Source of the DNA: Clostridiales bacterium
GTDB lineage: Bacteria; Bacillota; Clostridia; Christensenellales; Aristaeellaceae
NCBI GenBank assembly: GCA_012523405.1
Contig: JAAYIN010000108.1
Coordinates: forward strand, 1-64,000
Direction of reading: 5' to 3'
DNA length: 64,000 bases
Position 1 is the first letter of the stretch. The number at the start of each line of letters is the position of its first letter. The notes below the pieces were generated by a model, which was given only the letters and a program-made list of their open reading frames with translations, did no database searches and had not been told where the DNA came from. Shown piece by piece: positions 1 through 9,077 of the stretch. Made by a program: the position numbers and the translations under genes.

Positions 1-34
1 GATTTAGATGGGCAGCTAGCTGCCCATCTAAATC
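1..34. repeat. Perfect 34-bp palindrome at the window edge
   Basis: The first 17 bases are followed directly by their exact reverse complement, with the centre at AGCT and no loop. It could be the hairpin of a terminator, a recombination site, or an assembly fold-back, because it begins exactly at base 1. No T-run follows on the plus strand. Confidence 0.7.
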
Positions 35-279
35 GATCCAACAACATGCCGATGCGTCCTCTTGGATGGCTAACTCCTAGAGAGTTCCTTCATAACTACA
101 CTGTCCAACATGTTTGACAAACCTACAGAAATTTGATACCCCTGTTCTTTTTACATAAATATGTTTTGAATTGTCTTATCGGTCTTATTTTATGCAGGTT
201 TTCGCGCATGTAAAACAGAATACATTCTATAAAACACTTCATTCAATCTTCAAATAGCATAGCAAAGTAGGAACAACGC
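35..279. other. Non-coding stretch before the MFS transporter gene
   Basis: No credible ORF is present. A TTGACA hexamer at 114-119 could be a -35 box, but the best -10 (GATACC at 135-140) is poor and too close, so no promoter is claimed. The stretch just before the gene is AT-rich, and the Shine-Dalgarno is weak (GTAGGAAC). Confidence 0.4.
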
Positions 280-1554
280 ATGAAAAAACTGACACCCCGT
301 TTATGGATCAGCCTCATTACCATCGGACTCATGGGACAATTTGCATGGACAATCGAAAACATGTATTTCAATGTTTTCCTCTACAATACCATCTCCACCG
401 ACCCTGGGTATATCGCCGCTATGGTTGCCGCCAGCGCCATTGTCGCAACCCTCACAACGCTGCTCATGGGCGCGGTTTCGGACCGCATCGGCAAGCGCAA
501 AGCCTTTATCAGCGGCGGCTATCTCCTCTGGGGCATCAGCACCGCCGCCTTCGGCTTCATCAGCGTTGACAATGGCGCCGCGCTATTTCCGGCGGCAAAC
601 GCCGTAGCCGTTGCTGCCATCATGGTCATCGTGATGGACTGCATCATGACATTCTTTGGTTCAACCGCTAACGATGCTGCCTTTAACGCCTACGTCACCG
701 ATACCATTTCATCGGATGACCGCGGGCGGGTAGAAGGCGTGCTCGCCATCCTTCCGCTCATCTCCATGCTGGTGATCTTCGGGCTGTTTGACGGCATGAC
801 ACAGGCAGGAAATTGGCAGACATTCTTCTTGATCTTTGGTGTTTTGGTAACGCTGGCGGGCATTGCATCCATATTCATCATGGACGAAGCACCTATCACC
901 CCGCAGAAAAAGCCGCTTTTAGCTCAAATAACCTACGGCTTCAAGCCGTCCGTGATCAAGGCGCATACCGCCCTATACCTAAGCCTGCTCGCCATGTGTA
1001 TATTTACCGCTGCCGTGCAGATTTTCTTTCCCTACCTCATCATCTATATGCAGCACTATCTATTGTTTGATTCATATGCCATCGTCCTTGGCGTGGTGTT
1101 GATCTTCGCGTCCATCGTTAGCGTTATTGGCGGGCGATTCATCGACAAAATCGGCAAGCTGCGCTTTGTTGCGCCCGCAGGCATTCTCATGCTGCTTGGG
1201 CTTGTGGGCATGTACTTCACGCGCTCTATGGCCGCCGTGATGATCGCGGGCTCTGTGATGATGAGCGGCTACATGCTCCTCACAGCCGCCCTATCCGCGC
1301 AGATTCGAGAGCTCACCCCGCCTAGTCAGGCAGGACATTTTCAGGGGATTCGCATGATCTTTGCCGTCATGCTGCCAATGATCATCGGACCGTTCATCGG
1401 TGCAGCGGTGATCCGCGGAAACGCAGGAACCTACGTCGAGCTTGGTCAAAGCAAAACTATTCCCACGCCCGAGATTTTTCTTGCTTCTGCCATCTTCCTG
1501 CTGCTGCTCATCATACCTATCTACTTTTTAAGAAAGCAAGGTAAAACAAAATAA
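280..1554 (+). CDS. MFS transporter, probably sugar/glycoside permease
   Basis: A 424-residue polytopic membrane protein with about 12 hydrophobic segments. The MFS motif A region is visible between helices 2 and 3 (GAVSDRIGKRK, residues about 64-74), with a second degenerate copy near residues 285-295 (GGRFIDKIGKLR). The overall pattern is like the GPH/SLC45-type sugar permeases. The gene lies 23 bp upstream of a family 2 glycoside hydrolase and is probably co-transcribed, so the likely substrate is a short beta-glycoside or glucuronide. The substrate is inference from context; the MFS assignment is firm. Confidence 0.85.
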   Translation: MKKLTPRLWISLITIGLMGQFAWTIENMYFNVFLYNTISTDPGYIAAMVAASAIVATLTTLLMGAVSDRIGKRKAFISGGYLLWGISTAAFGFISVDNGAALFPAANAVAVAAIMVIVMDCIMTFFGSTANDAAFNAYVTDTISSDDRGRVEGVLAILPLISMLVIFGLFDGMTQAGNWQTFFLIFGVLVTLAGIASIFIMDEAPITPQKKPLLAQITYGFKPSVIKAHTALYLSLLAMCIFTAAVQIFFPYLIIYMQHYLLFDSYAIVLGVVLIFASIVSVIGGRFIDKIGKLRFVAPAGILMLLGLVGMYFTRSMAAVMIAGSVMMSGYMLLTAALSAQIRELTPPSQAGHFQGIRMIFAVMLPMIIGPFIGAAVIRGNAGTYVELGQSKTIPTPEIFLASAIFLLLLIIPIYFLRKQGKTK

Positions 1555-1577
1555 CATCACAAAGGAGGGGGTTTTAC

Positions 1578-3296
1578 ATGTTAAAGACACCATGGGGTGA
1601 AAAACTTGATCGTGGCAATATCCTATCCGAATATCCGCGCCCCCAACTCGAGCGGAGCAGCTATTTCAATCTAAACGGACGCTGGCAGTATGCTTTTGCA
1701 GGCGACGCGGAGCCCGCAACCTATGACGGAACCATCATTGTGCCCTTTTCGCCCGAGAGCTTGCTAAGCGATGTCGGACGCAATCTCAGGTCTGATCAAA
1801 CGCTATGGTACAGGCTCGAATTCACTATGCCGCCAAGCTTTTACGATCCATCCCAGCGCTTATTGCTTCATTTTGGCGCAGTTGATCAGGAGGCTTGGGT
1901 GTATCTCAACGGCGCAGAGGTTGCGCATCACATCGGCGGATATACAGCGTTCACCGCTGATGTCACCTCAGCCATCCAGCATGACAACGTTTTAATCGTG
2001 CGCGTCAAGGACGAAACCGATCAAAACAGCCTCAGCCGAGGCAAGCAAAAGACCAAGCGCGGCGGCATTTGGTACACGCCTCAAAGCGGCATTTGGCAAA
2101 CCGTTTGGATGGAAGCCGTGCCCACCAATTACATCACCGAGCTGCTCATCATCCCGCATATTGACACCGCCGAGGTGGCGCTGACTGTTTTTTCGTGCGA
2201 GCAAGCACCTTGCATCGTGAATCTTTGCGGGCGTGACTTTGACCTCACCAGCAATCAACCAAGCCTATTGCCCATGCCTGATTTTAAGCCATGGACACCC
2301 GAGACCCCGCATCTTTATGACTTCACCGTCACCATGGGGCAAGATCATGTGCACAGCTATTTCGGCATGCGCTCCGTTTGTGTTGCGCAGGACAGCAGCG
2401 GCATCAAACGCCTATTCCTCAACGGCAAGCCCTATTTTCACAACGGGCTTCTCGATCAGGGCTACTGGCCTGACGGACTCTATACCGCGCCTTCCGACGA
2501 AGCCCTGATCTTTGACATTCAAACCGCCAAAGACCTTGGTTTCAACATGCTTCGAAAGCATATCAAGATCGAGCCCATGCGTTGGTATTATCACTGCGAT
2601 CGCATCGGCATGCTTGTCTGGCAGGACATGGTCAGCGGCGGCGGGGCTTATCGTCCAACCACCATCAGCATGCCCCTTGTCACAGGTCTTCATCAAAAGG
2701 ACAGCCACTACCGACGTTTCGCGCGTCAAGACCCCGCGGGGCGCGACGCATACTACCGCGAGCTGGACGAAACCGTCATCCAGCTCCGAAGTGCCACAAG
2801 CCTAGTCCTCTGGGTGCCCTTCAACGAAGGTTGGGGACAATTTGACAGCAAGCTTGCTTGCGAGAAAATACTCGCCTTAGACCCAACCCGTCCCATCGAT
2901 CACGCCAGCGGCTGGCACGATCAGGGCATAGGCGACCTAAAGAGCCTGCATGTCTACTTCCGCGCCTACAAGTTCAAGCCTGACCGCCTCGGCCGCGCTG
3001 TCGTCCTTAGCGAATTCGGCGGCTACAACCTATATATCGACGGTCACACCCTTGATGCAACCGATTTTGGCTACAAAAAGCTACAATCCAAAGACGCTCT
3101 TTGGAACGCTTACAGCGCTCTTTTCGAGCGTGAGATCATCCCCGTCATTCCCCTTGGTCTCGCCGCCACCGTCTACACTCAGCTTACCGACGTCGAAGAC
3201 GAGCTAAACGGTCTCATCACCTACGATCGCCGTGTCGTCAAGTTCTCTAAAAAGAAGATGAGGGCCTTGAACAAGCGAATGCAAAGTGCATTATAG
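1578..3296 (+). CDS. Glycoside hydrolase family 2 protein (beta-galactosidase/glucuronidase-like)
   Basis: A 572-residue enzyme with an N-terminal jelly-roll sugar-binding domain (to about residue 175), a short Ig-like domain and a TIM barrel. The GH2 acid/base lies in WVPFNEGW (E417) and the nucleophile in LSEFGG (E479). There is no signal peptide, so it acts in the cytoplasm on an imported glycoside, consistent with the upstream permease. It is shorter than LacZ-type enzymes and lacks their C-terminal domains. A strong AAAGGAGGGGG ribosome site precedes the ATG. Substrate (galactoside, glucuronide or mannoside) cannot be told from sequence alone. Confidence 0.88.
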   Translation: MLKTPWGEKLDRGNILSEYPRPQLERSSYFNLNGRWQYAFAGDAEPATYDGTIIVPFSPESLLSDVGRNLRSDQTLWYRLEFTMPPSFYDPSQRLLLHFGAVDQEAWVYLNGAEVAHHIGGYTAFTADVTSAIQHDNVLIVRVKDETDQNSLSRGKQKTKRGGIWYTPQSGIWQTVWMEAVPTNYITELLIIPHIDTAEVALTVFSCEQAPCIVNLCGRDFDLTSNQPSLLPMPDFKPWTPETPHLYDFTVTMGQDHVHSYFGMRSVCVAQDSSGIKRLFLNGKPYFHNGLLDQGYWPDGLYTAPSDEALIFDIQTAKDLGFNMLRKHIKIEPMRWYYHCDRIGMLVWQDMVSGGGAYRPTTISMPLVTGLHQKDSHYRRFARQDPAGRDAYYRELDETVIQLRSATSLVLWVPFNEGWGQFDSKLACEKILALDPTRPIDHASGWHDQGIGDLKSLHVYFRAYKFKPDRLGRAVVLSEFGGYNLYIDGHTLDATDFGYKKLQSKDALWNAYSALFEREIIPVIPLGLAATVYTQLTDVEDELNGLITYDRRVVKFSKKKMRALNKRMQSAL

Positions 3297-3384
3297 CAGG
3301 GCTATCGCCCACTTATTGACCCGATGCTGACTGCACAAAGGGCTATCGCCTCCCCTTATCAGGTTTGCACACGAATACGGTGCT

Positions 3385-3434
3385 GAATCCCTCTGGTGTA
3401 GTTTCAACATGCTACGCCAGAGGGATTCTTTTAT
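3385..3434 (+). terminator. Rho-independent terminator after the GH2 gene
   Basis: A 17-bp stem (GAATCCCTCTGG... paired with ...CCAGAGGGATTC, one G-T pair) with a 10-nt loop is followed by TTTTA. The T-run is on the plus side only, so it ends the transporter/GH2 transcript. Confidence 0.8.
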
Positions 3435-3509
3435 ATCGTGAAAAAAGGTCGCTAGTGGCATGATTCACCATAGCGACGAAGGGTTTTAGTTAAGGTTTTG
3501 CAGCTTATA

Positions 3510-4637
3510 TTATTCTACTGCAATGGGATTATTCCATGGGCACATGTTGATGGCATTGAAGCGCAGCTCGTATTCAAGCCCGTAGGCGCAGTGGCGTTCC
3601 CATACATTAGGCTCCGTGAGTCCGTACGCAAAGCGCTTCCATCCGTCCTTGAGCGCATAGCCATTCACCCGCCATGTGGGCACGATCATATAGGCGGGGC
3701 TTGCGGCTGTAGCGGTATGCGGATCAAGCGGTATATCCTGATATAGTCGCAGCGCGAGGCTATAGCCAAGCTCGATGCTGTCAATGCTTCTCAGTTCGCC
3801 GCAAGCGATGAGGTCATTAATGGCATCGATCAAGTCCTTCAGCGGAGCGATGGGCGTATCGTCCATCACAATCCCCGTCGGTTCGACCAGCCCGCCAAGC
3901 AGCAAATCATAGATTTTCTCGCTCGTCATCCGTAGCCATGCAATACCGCCATCCGCTATGGCGTAGCGGGTGTTTTTATACGCGTAGGTATTCTCGCTGT
4001 CATCGTTGATGTAATTGCCCCAAATCGGAATGCCGCCTATGGTCTGTGTTCCCATCAGCCAGTAAAAGCCCATGGTATGCCCCTGCGCGGAGTGGTTCAT
4101 ATCAAGATTTTGCCGCCATGCGGTAGCCGTATGGTTGCCGTAGCGCTTGGCCTGTTCCAGCTTGTCTTTAAAGTGGACTTCCTCATCAAAGAAGCAATAA
4201 GCGGCTGAGGTTTGCAGCACCTTATCCACGCGGAATCCGAAAGGCAGATCCATGTCCGCAAGCAGCTTCTTAAATCGCCTGCGCGGTGCTTTGGGAGATA
4301 GTAGATTATTTTGAGGCATATTGCTTTGAATAAAGGTCACCGCTGTATCGCTGGGCGGAGGACTGAAATCGGAATCCAGACTGATATAAGCCCTATGAGC
4401 GAGTGACAAACGTGAGCCGAATTGCCTGCTGAGCGAATGCTGATCGGGATCATAGCAATTGCCGTACAAGAGGGGCAAAGTGTCTGCTTTGGGCATGATC
4501 AGCGGAACGTCGACCTTTGCGCCGTCAATCGTAAAGCAAAGATGACTAGGGCTTGCATTGCGCAATTGTTGCAGGGACATTTGGTGGCTTGTGAAAATAC
4601 AATCCATCAGCTGAAAGCTAGCGTTTGCTTGCATCAC
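3510..4637 (-). CDS. Unrecognised 375-aa protein
   Basis: I do not recognise this protein with confidence. It has no signal peptide or membrane segment at the start used. The C-terminal half (TSEKIYDLL ... IELGYSLALRLY ... YMIVPTWRVNG) has the layout seen in clostridial DUF6034/YycI-like proteins, in which a terminal strand set ends in an 'MVPVW'-type motif, but those are normally lipoproteins. The start is GTG with AAAGGAG seven bases upstream, and ATG one codon later is equally possible. It stands alone between a convergent GH2 gene and nnr. No function is inferred. Confidence 0.6.
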   Translation of the reverse strand: MMQANASFQLMDCIFTSHQMSLQQLRNASPSHLCFTIDGAKVDVPLIMPKADTLPLLYGNCYDPDQHSLSRQFGSRLSLAHRAYISLDSDFSPPPSDTAVTFIQSNMPQNNLLSPKAPRRRFKKLLADMDLPFGFRVDKVLQTSAAYCFFDEEVHFKDKLEQAKRYGNHTATAWRQNLDMNHSAQGHTMGFYWLMGTQTIGGIPIWGNYINDDSENTYAYKNTRYAIADGGIAWLRMTSEKIYDLLLGGLVEPTGIVMDDTPIAPLKDLIDAINDLIACGELRSIDSIELGYSLALRLYQDIPLDPHTATAASPAYMIVPTWRVNGYALKDGWKRFAYGLTEPNVWERHCAYGLEYELRFNAINMCPWNNPIAVE

Positions 4638-4740
4638 GCAGTCACTCCTTTGTGTTCACATGGCTTGTGGACATCACGCGGTAAATGATCCAACAGTTGC
4701 ATTTCATTTGTAGGTAACAGAAAAATGGGGGATATTTGCG

Positions 4741-6675
4741 CTAGAGCATTTCGATGGTGGAATCAAAGTCCTTCTCGATGAAATGGGTAGCTGTTTTGAT
4801 CTGATGGGCGGAGGCACGAGTCCCTTTTTGGGCAACCACCCATTGATCCTTGGCGTCGGTATGGCGGTGGATGATGGCGATTACTTCGCCTTCAAACCAT
4901 TCCAAGGGCTGAGTGATACCATAGATATACGCATCCTGCCAGTCGTTTTCACTTTCCAGCAATTCCTGCACATACCCATAGTTGAGCCGATAGATGAGGT
5001 CTTCTTTGTCTTCGCTGCGTGAGCCAACTTGGTGATCGATGGTGACAGAAACAATGCTGCCAAGATGAGGGGATGAGGGAGCGGCCTTTGGTGCGGGGAT
5101 AGCAGCATGCGGCGCAATGGGGCACTCGTGGTTCATGCCAATGTATTGGCATATATCCGTTGCCAGCACGCCGCGCTCCCCATGGATGCGCTCTGCCTGT
5201 TTACCAGCCAGCCCATGCATGGCACAGGCGGTTTGGAGAAGGGATAAAGTGCTAAAGGCATAGGCATGCTTCACGCGCCCTGCACAGAGCGCGGAGATAA
5301 TCCCTGTGAGCAAATCCCCGCTCCCGCCTTTTGCCATTGCAGCCGTGCCGAAGGGGTTCACTGCCATCTCGTCCCCTGATACAAGGATACTGGCAGCACC
5401 TTTGAGCACAATGCTTGATGAATAGCGGGATTGGAGCGCTTTGGCTGCTTTTAGAGGCTTGGAAATGACATCGTCAATGGACCAGCCCAGCAGACGGGCG
5501 GCCTCAGCGGGATGGGGCGTTAGGATGGTGCGGCTACTGAGCGGCTGGGGCGCTGAGGCTAGGTAATTGAGCGCATCGGCATCAAGCACAAGGGGCTTTG
5601 GATTCTCACGTACATAAGCGATCATCTTTTGGAGCAATATGCCAGCGGTTTCGCTCTGTCCAAGCCCGCAGCCTGCACCGATGGCATCCGCCGCGCAAAG
5701 CGCAGGTTCAAGCGCGGCCCATGCAAGCGCAGGATCATCAAAGGGGAGGGGAATGCATGTGGCACACGGGCAGAGCGTTTGGACGATGTCCAGTATGCGC
5801 TCATCGCATGCCACCGTGGTAAGCCCTGCGCCTGTTTTCAGCGCGGCAGAAGCGGCAAGGGCGGCGGCTCCCGCCATGCCCCTATGCCCCGCAAATAGCA
5901 ATACACGACCATAGTTGCCCTTGTGGCTAGCACGCTTCCTAGGCGGAAGCATCTGGCTCATGTCTTGTTTTTCAAGCATCAGCAGCCCTTGGGCATCATC
6001 GTAGTCACTTGGTAGTCCAATATCCGCAATGGTGATTTTTCCTGCATAGCTCAATCCTTCGCGCAGGTATAGACCCAGCTTTGGTCTGTGGAATGTGATG
6101 GTCTCCGTGGCATATATGCCTGTGCCCATCACCGCGCCGCTTTCGCCATTGAGCCCCGATGGGATATCAACGGCGATCACTGGCACACCGCTACCTAAAA
6201 GCGCGTTTGAAAAGGCGCATAATGCACTGGCACTGTCATCCAAATCCCGGGTAAGCCCTGTGCCAAACAGCGCGTCGATCACCAGCGTGACATGGCTTGG
6301 GCAAGGCGGCAGAGCATTTGGCTCAAGGTGGATGAGGGTAACGGAAGGGGGCTGTTTGCGGCTAAGCAACGCTTGCAGCTTATCCAGCTCCCCCAGGAAG
6401 TCAGGCGAATGATTGCCGCCCATGATCCAGCATTCACCCTGAAAGCTTGGATCGCTGGATGCGAGCATGCGCATGGCTGCAATGCCGTCACCGCCGTTGT
6501 TGCCGGTGCCGCAAAGGCACAGAACCGTGCCCGATGCACCGTTCAAATGGCGCAGCGCAGCGCGGGCAACGTGTGCCGCTGCTCGCTCCATTAGCATTTC
6601 GCCTGTGATCTCCGTTTGCCTCATCACAAGCGTTTCGATGCGCTTCATGTCGCTTGGGGTGATGGTTTTGATCAT
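4741..6675 (-). CDS. nnr: Bifunctional NAD(P)HX epimerase/dehydratase with extra pyrophosphatase-like C-terminal domain
   Basis: Repairs hydrated NADH/NADPH. Residues 1 to about 215 are the YjeF N-terminal epimerase domain (GTGNNGGDG near residue 57; DALFGTGL). Residues about 230-510 are the ADP-dependent dehydratase of the ribokinase-like fold (LTPHPAEAARL; GTAAMAKGGSGDLLTG). Usual length is about 500 residues; this one has 644. After a proline/alanine-rich linker, residues about 537-644 resemble the small clostridial inorganic-pyrophosphatase-like proteins (NYGYVQE, QDAYIYG, VIAIIHRH, DQWVVA). The classical DGDPxDV metal site is reduced to NDWQDAY, so activity is doubtful. It follows acpS, a common neighbour. 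Confidence 0.9.
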   Translation of the reverse strand: MIKTITPSDMKRIETLVMRQTEITGEMLMERAAAHVARAALRHLNGASGTVLCLCGTGNNGGDGIAAMRMLASSDPSFQGECWIMGGNHSPDFLGELDKLQALLSRKQPPSVTLIHLEPNALPPCPSHVTLVIDALFGTGLTRDLDDSASALCAFSNALLGSGVPVIAVDIPSGLNGESGAVMGTGIYATETITFHRPKLGLYLREGLSYAGKITIADIGLPSDYDDAQGLLMLEKQDMSQMLPPRKRASHKGNYGRVLLFAGHRGMAGAAALAASAALKTGAGLTTVACDERILDIVQTLCPCATCIPLPFDDPALAWAALEPALCAADAIGAGCGLGQSETAGILLQKMIAYVRENPKPLVLDADALNYLASAPQPLSSRTILTPHPAEAARLLGWSIDDVISKPLKAAKALQSRYSSSIVLKGAASILVSGDEMAVNPFGTAAMAKGGSGDLLTGIISALCAGRVKHAYAFSTLSLLQTACAMHGLAGKQAERIHGERGVLATDICQYIGMNHECPIAPHAAIPAPKAAPSSPHLGSIVSVTIDHQVGSRSEDKEDLIYRLNYGYVQELLESENDWQDAYIYGITQPLEWFEGEVIAIIHRHTDAKDQWVVAQKGTRASAHQIKTATHFIEKDFDSTIEML

Positions 6676-6693
6676 GTGGGTTCCTCCGATATG

Positions 6694-7065
6694 CTACTCA
6701 ATGATGCAGACCGCGCCTGCGATTCCCGCATCATGGCTGATGGATAGATGCGTCTTTTGTGCACCTGCTTTGAGCATCCATTCGCTGGCATTGCCGCTGA
6801 GGAGGTAAGCAGGTGCGCCAAGTTCGTTGTGGGTGATGCTGATCTCATCCAGCGTAATGCCGCCGCCAATGCCCAGCCCTGTTGCTTTGAGAAAGGCTTC
6901 TTTTGCGGCAAACATCGCAGCTGCGCTCTGTGCGCCTGCATTCCCGCGAGCAGTGATATAATCCCGCTCATCGCTTGTGAAATAGCGATGCAAGAATGCA
7001 GGATTCTTTTCGAGAATGCGGGTGATGCGGGTGATTTCGCACAGATCAAACCCAAGGGCGATCAT
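6694..7065 (-). CDS. acpS: Holo-[acyl-carrier-protein] synthase
   Basis: Transfers 4'-phosphopantetheine from CoA to acyl carrier protein in fatty acid synthesis. The 123-residue protein shows the family signatures GFDLCEI near the N-terminus (metal-binding Asp) and FAAKEAFLKATG (catalytic Glu/Lys region), with the usual SISHD strand near the C-terminus. An upstream in-frame start exists, but the ATG chosen gives the canonical MIALGFDL start and overlaps the stop of the peptidase gene as ATGA, indicating translational coupling. It is followed after 18 bp by nnr. Confidence 0.95.
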   Translation of the reverse strand: MIALGFDLCEITRITRILEKNPAFLHRYFTSDERDYITARGNAGAQSAAAMFAAKEAFLKATGLGIGGGITLDEISITHNELGAPAYLLSGNASEWMLKAGAQKTHLSISHDAGIAGAVCIIE

Positions 7066-8027
7066 GACTCCAGCCCCATATGGGCAGCGTTGTTGATAGC
7101 GCGTCCCATCACTTCGGCTGCTGCTGCGCAAAGCTGAACCTGATTCACATCCGACTCGACCCTGCCCGTTGCCAGCGCAAAGATCGTATCGCCGTCCATC
7201 TGAGTGTGAACGGGACGGATGGCGCGTGCAAACCCATCATGGGCGCAGGTGGCGAGCCGCTGTGCCTGCGCCTTGGTGAGCACGGCATCAGTTGCGATGA
7301 CTGCGATGGTGGTGTTTTGACCTGTTGTGATCGGGATCTTGGGGAATTCCTGCGTAGGGGCTGAGCCGTATAGCATGCCCTCTGCGAGCACTGGCTTGCC
7401 GTCCGGAAGATGTCCTGTGGATAGGGGCTTTCCGTTCCTGATATCATAGATATCGCCGCATGCATTCACAACCGCGATCGCGCCAACTGTGACGCCGCCA
7501 GGGAGCTTGATGCTTGCAGTGCCCACGCCGCCTGGTGACGGAATCGAGCCCGGAATGAGCTTGCCAACGGTTGCGCCCGTGCCTGCGCCATATTTGCCCT
7601 GCTGCACGACCTTGCTTGACACATGGCAAGCCCTCATGCCCATATCGGCATCGGGGCGTACGCGTGCATCGCCATTGGATAGATCATAAATCACGGCAGC
7701 GGGGACGATTGGCACATGGCAAACGCCCATGTCAACGCCAAGACCGCGCTTCTCCAAGAACTCCATCACGCCTGTTGCCGAGGCTAAGCCAAAGGCGCTC
7801 CCGCCTGATAGTACGACGGCATTGGCCTTTTCGACCGTGTTTTCGGGTTTGCATAGATCGGTTTCGCGCGTTCCGGGTGCTGCGCCGCGCACATCCGCAG
7901 AGACGGTTGCGCCGTCATGGCTGACAAGAACGACAGTGACACCTGTCTTTGCTTCGCGGTTTTCCGCTTGCCCTACACGAATACCATGTACATCTGTAAT
8001 GCTGCCTGTAAAAATTGGTTGACGCAT
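7062..8027 (-). CDS. P1 family peptidase (DmpA/NylC-like N-terminal nucleophile hydrolase)
   Basis: A 321-residue member of the DmpA/L-aminopeptidase D-esterase family. The order of motifs matches: VLSGGSAFGLASATGV (residues 72-87), GAGTGATVGK (147-156), GGVGTASIKLPGGVTVGA (166-183). Members self-cleave before a Ser/Thr that becomes the catalytic nucleophile; the N238-T239-T240 sequence in TTGQNTTIAVIATD is the matching site. It is cytoplasmic, with no signal peptide. It lies between birA and acpS in a minus-strand run. The natural substrate, probably a D- or beta-aminopeptide or amide, is unknown. Confidence 0.9.
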   Translation of the reverse strand: MRQPIFTGSITDVHGIRVGQAENREAKTGVTVVLVSHDGATVSADVRGAAPGTRETDLCKPENTVEKANAVVLSGGSAFGLASATGVMEFLEKRGLGVDMGVCHVPIVPAAVIYDLSNGDARVRPDADMGMRACHVSSKVVQQGKYGAGTGATVGKLIPGSIPSPGGVGTASIKLPGGVTVGAIAVVNACGDIYDIRNGKPLSTGHLPDGKPVLAEGMLYGSAPTQEFPKIPITTGQNTTIAVIATDAVLTKAQAQRLATCAHDGFARAIRPVHTQMDGDTIFALATGRVESDVNQVQLCAAAAEVMGRAINNAAHMGLES

Positions 8028-8077
8028 TGTGATCTCTCCTTTTCATATCAAAACTGGGAAGTGATTGGGTGGAATTT

Positions 8078-9073
8078 TTATACATACCCCATGAGGCCGC
8101 GAACGGATACATCGCCGCTGAGCACGCGCTGATCATTGCCGCCTTCGTCGGTGACGATGAGTGCACCTGTGGGGTCAAGGGCCTTTGCTGTACCGATGAA
8201 TTCTGAATTTACACCGATGACGCGCACCTGTCTGCCGATGGTTACGGAGCGCTTGAGATACTCGGGCATAATGCCGTCCAGTCCATGCTCTTCCAGCGCA
8301 TTGATCGCATCCTCCATGCGCTTTAGGTAGGCGCATAGGAGCGTTCGCCTGCAAATGGGCTTTGCATTCGGGTCTTTTTTCTGCATCTCCATGAGCATGG
8401 AGGTCGCCTTTTCCTTGAGCTCGGGCGAAAAAGACTGCTGGTTCACATTGATGCCAACCCCGGGGATAATAAATTGTATGCCATCAATATCCGCAGATAG
8501 TTCGCAAAGTATGCCGACGAATTTCTTGCCGCCCAGCACAACATCGTTTGGCCATTTAATGCCCGCCTCAAGCGTTGGGCAGATGTCGCTGACCGCTTGC
8601 GCAACAGCTACCGCCGCCGCAAGGGTGACCAGCGATGCCTGCTCAGCCATGAGCTTGGGGCGCAGCACCATCGACTGGGTCAGCGCATCGCCATGGGGCG
8701 TATCCCATCCGCGGCTTAGTCTGCCCTTGCCTGCTGTTTGAATATGGCACACGGCAAGGCTGCCGTGCGGTGCGCCTTGATGCGCCATGTCCTTGGCATA
8801 GGTGTTGGTGCTGCCGATTTGCAGCTCGTAGCAGATTTCTCCGCGTCCAGCCCACTTTGTCCTAAGGTCGTGCAAAATATAGCCCGGCAGGAGGCTGTCA
8901 TCCTCGGGCTCAAGGCGGTAGCCCTTCTTGCCTGCTGATATGATTTGGTAGCCCTGCGCGCGAAGCTTTTCCATGCGCTTCCAAATCGCGCCGCGCGTCA
9001 TTTGCAGCTCCTGACATAGCGTTTCTCCTGAGATATATTCGGTTGTGGATAGCATGCAAAGAAGCTGATCCAT
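8078..9073 (-). CDS. birA: Bifunctional biotin operon repressor / biotin-[acetyl-CoA-carboxylase] ligase
   Basis: Attaches biotin to carboxylase carrier domains through biotinoyl-AMP and, by its winged-helix N-terminus (residues 1 to about 55, MTRGAIWKRMEKL recognition helix), can repress biotin genes. The catalytic core shows STN at 88-90, QTAGKGR at 112-118 in place of the usual GRGRxGR loop, KWPNDV at 173-178 and GVGINVN at 205-211. Length (331) is normal for the two-domain form. It starts 4 bp after queH ends, with AAAGGAGTG upstream. No biotin synthesis genes are nearby. Confidence 0.95.
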   Translation of the reverse strand: MDQLLCMLSTTEYISGETLCQELQMTRGAIWKRMEKLRAQGYQIISAGKKGYRLEPEDDSLLPGYILHDLRTKWAGRGEICYELQIGSTNTYAKDMAHQGAPHGSLAVCHIQTAGKGRLSRGWDTPHGDALTQSMVLRPKLMAEQASLVTLAAAVAVAQAVSDICPTLEAGIKWPNDVVLGGKKFVGILCELSADIDGIQFIIPGVGINVNQQSFSPELKEKATSMLMEMQKKDPNAKPICRRTLLCAYLKRMEDAINALEEHGLDGIMPEYLKRSVTIGRQVRVIGVNSEFIGTAKALDPTGALIVTDEGGNDQRVLSGDVSVRGLMGYV

Positions 9074-9077
9074 ACCA

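Noticed and set aside
114-140. Promoter for the MFS gene from TTGACA at 114
   Set aside because: No acceptable -10 at proper spacing; it could not be supported.
3297-3384. Repeated GGGCTATCGCC after the GH2 gene as a possible CRISPR-like or IS remnant
   Set aside because: Only two short copies about 40 bp apart with no further structure.
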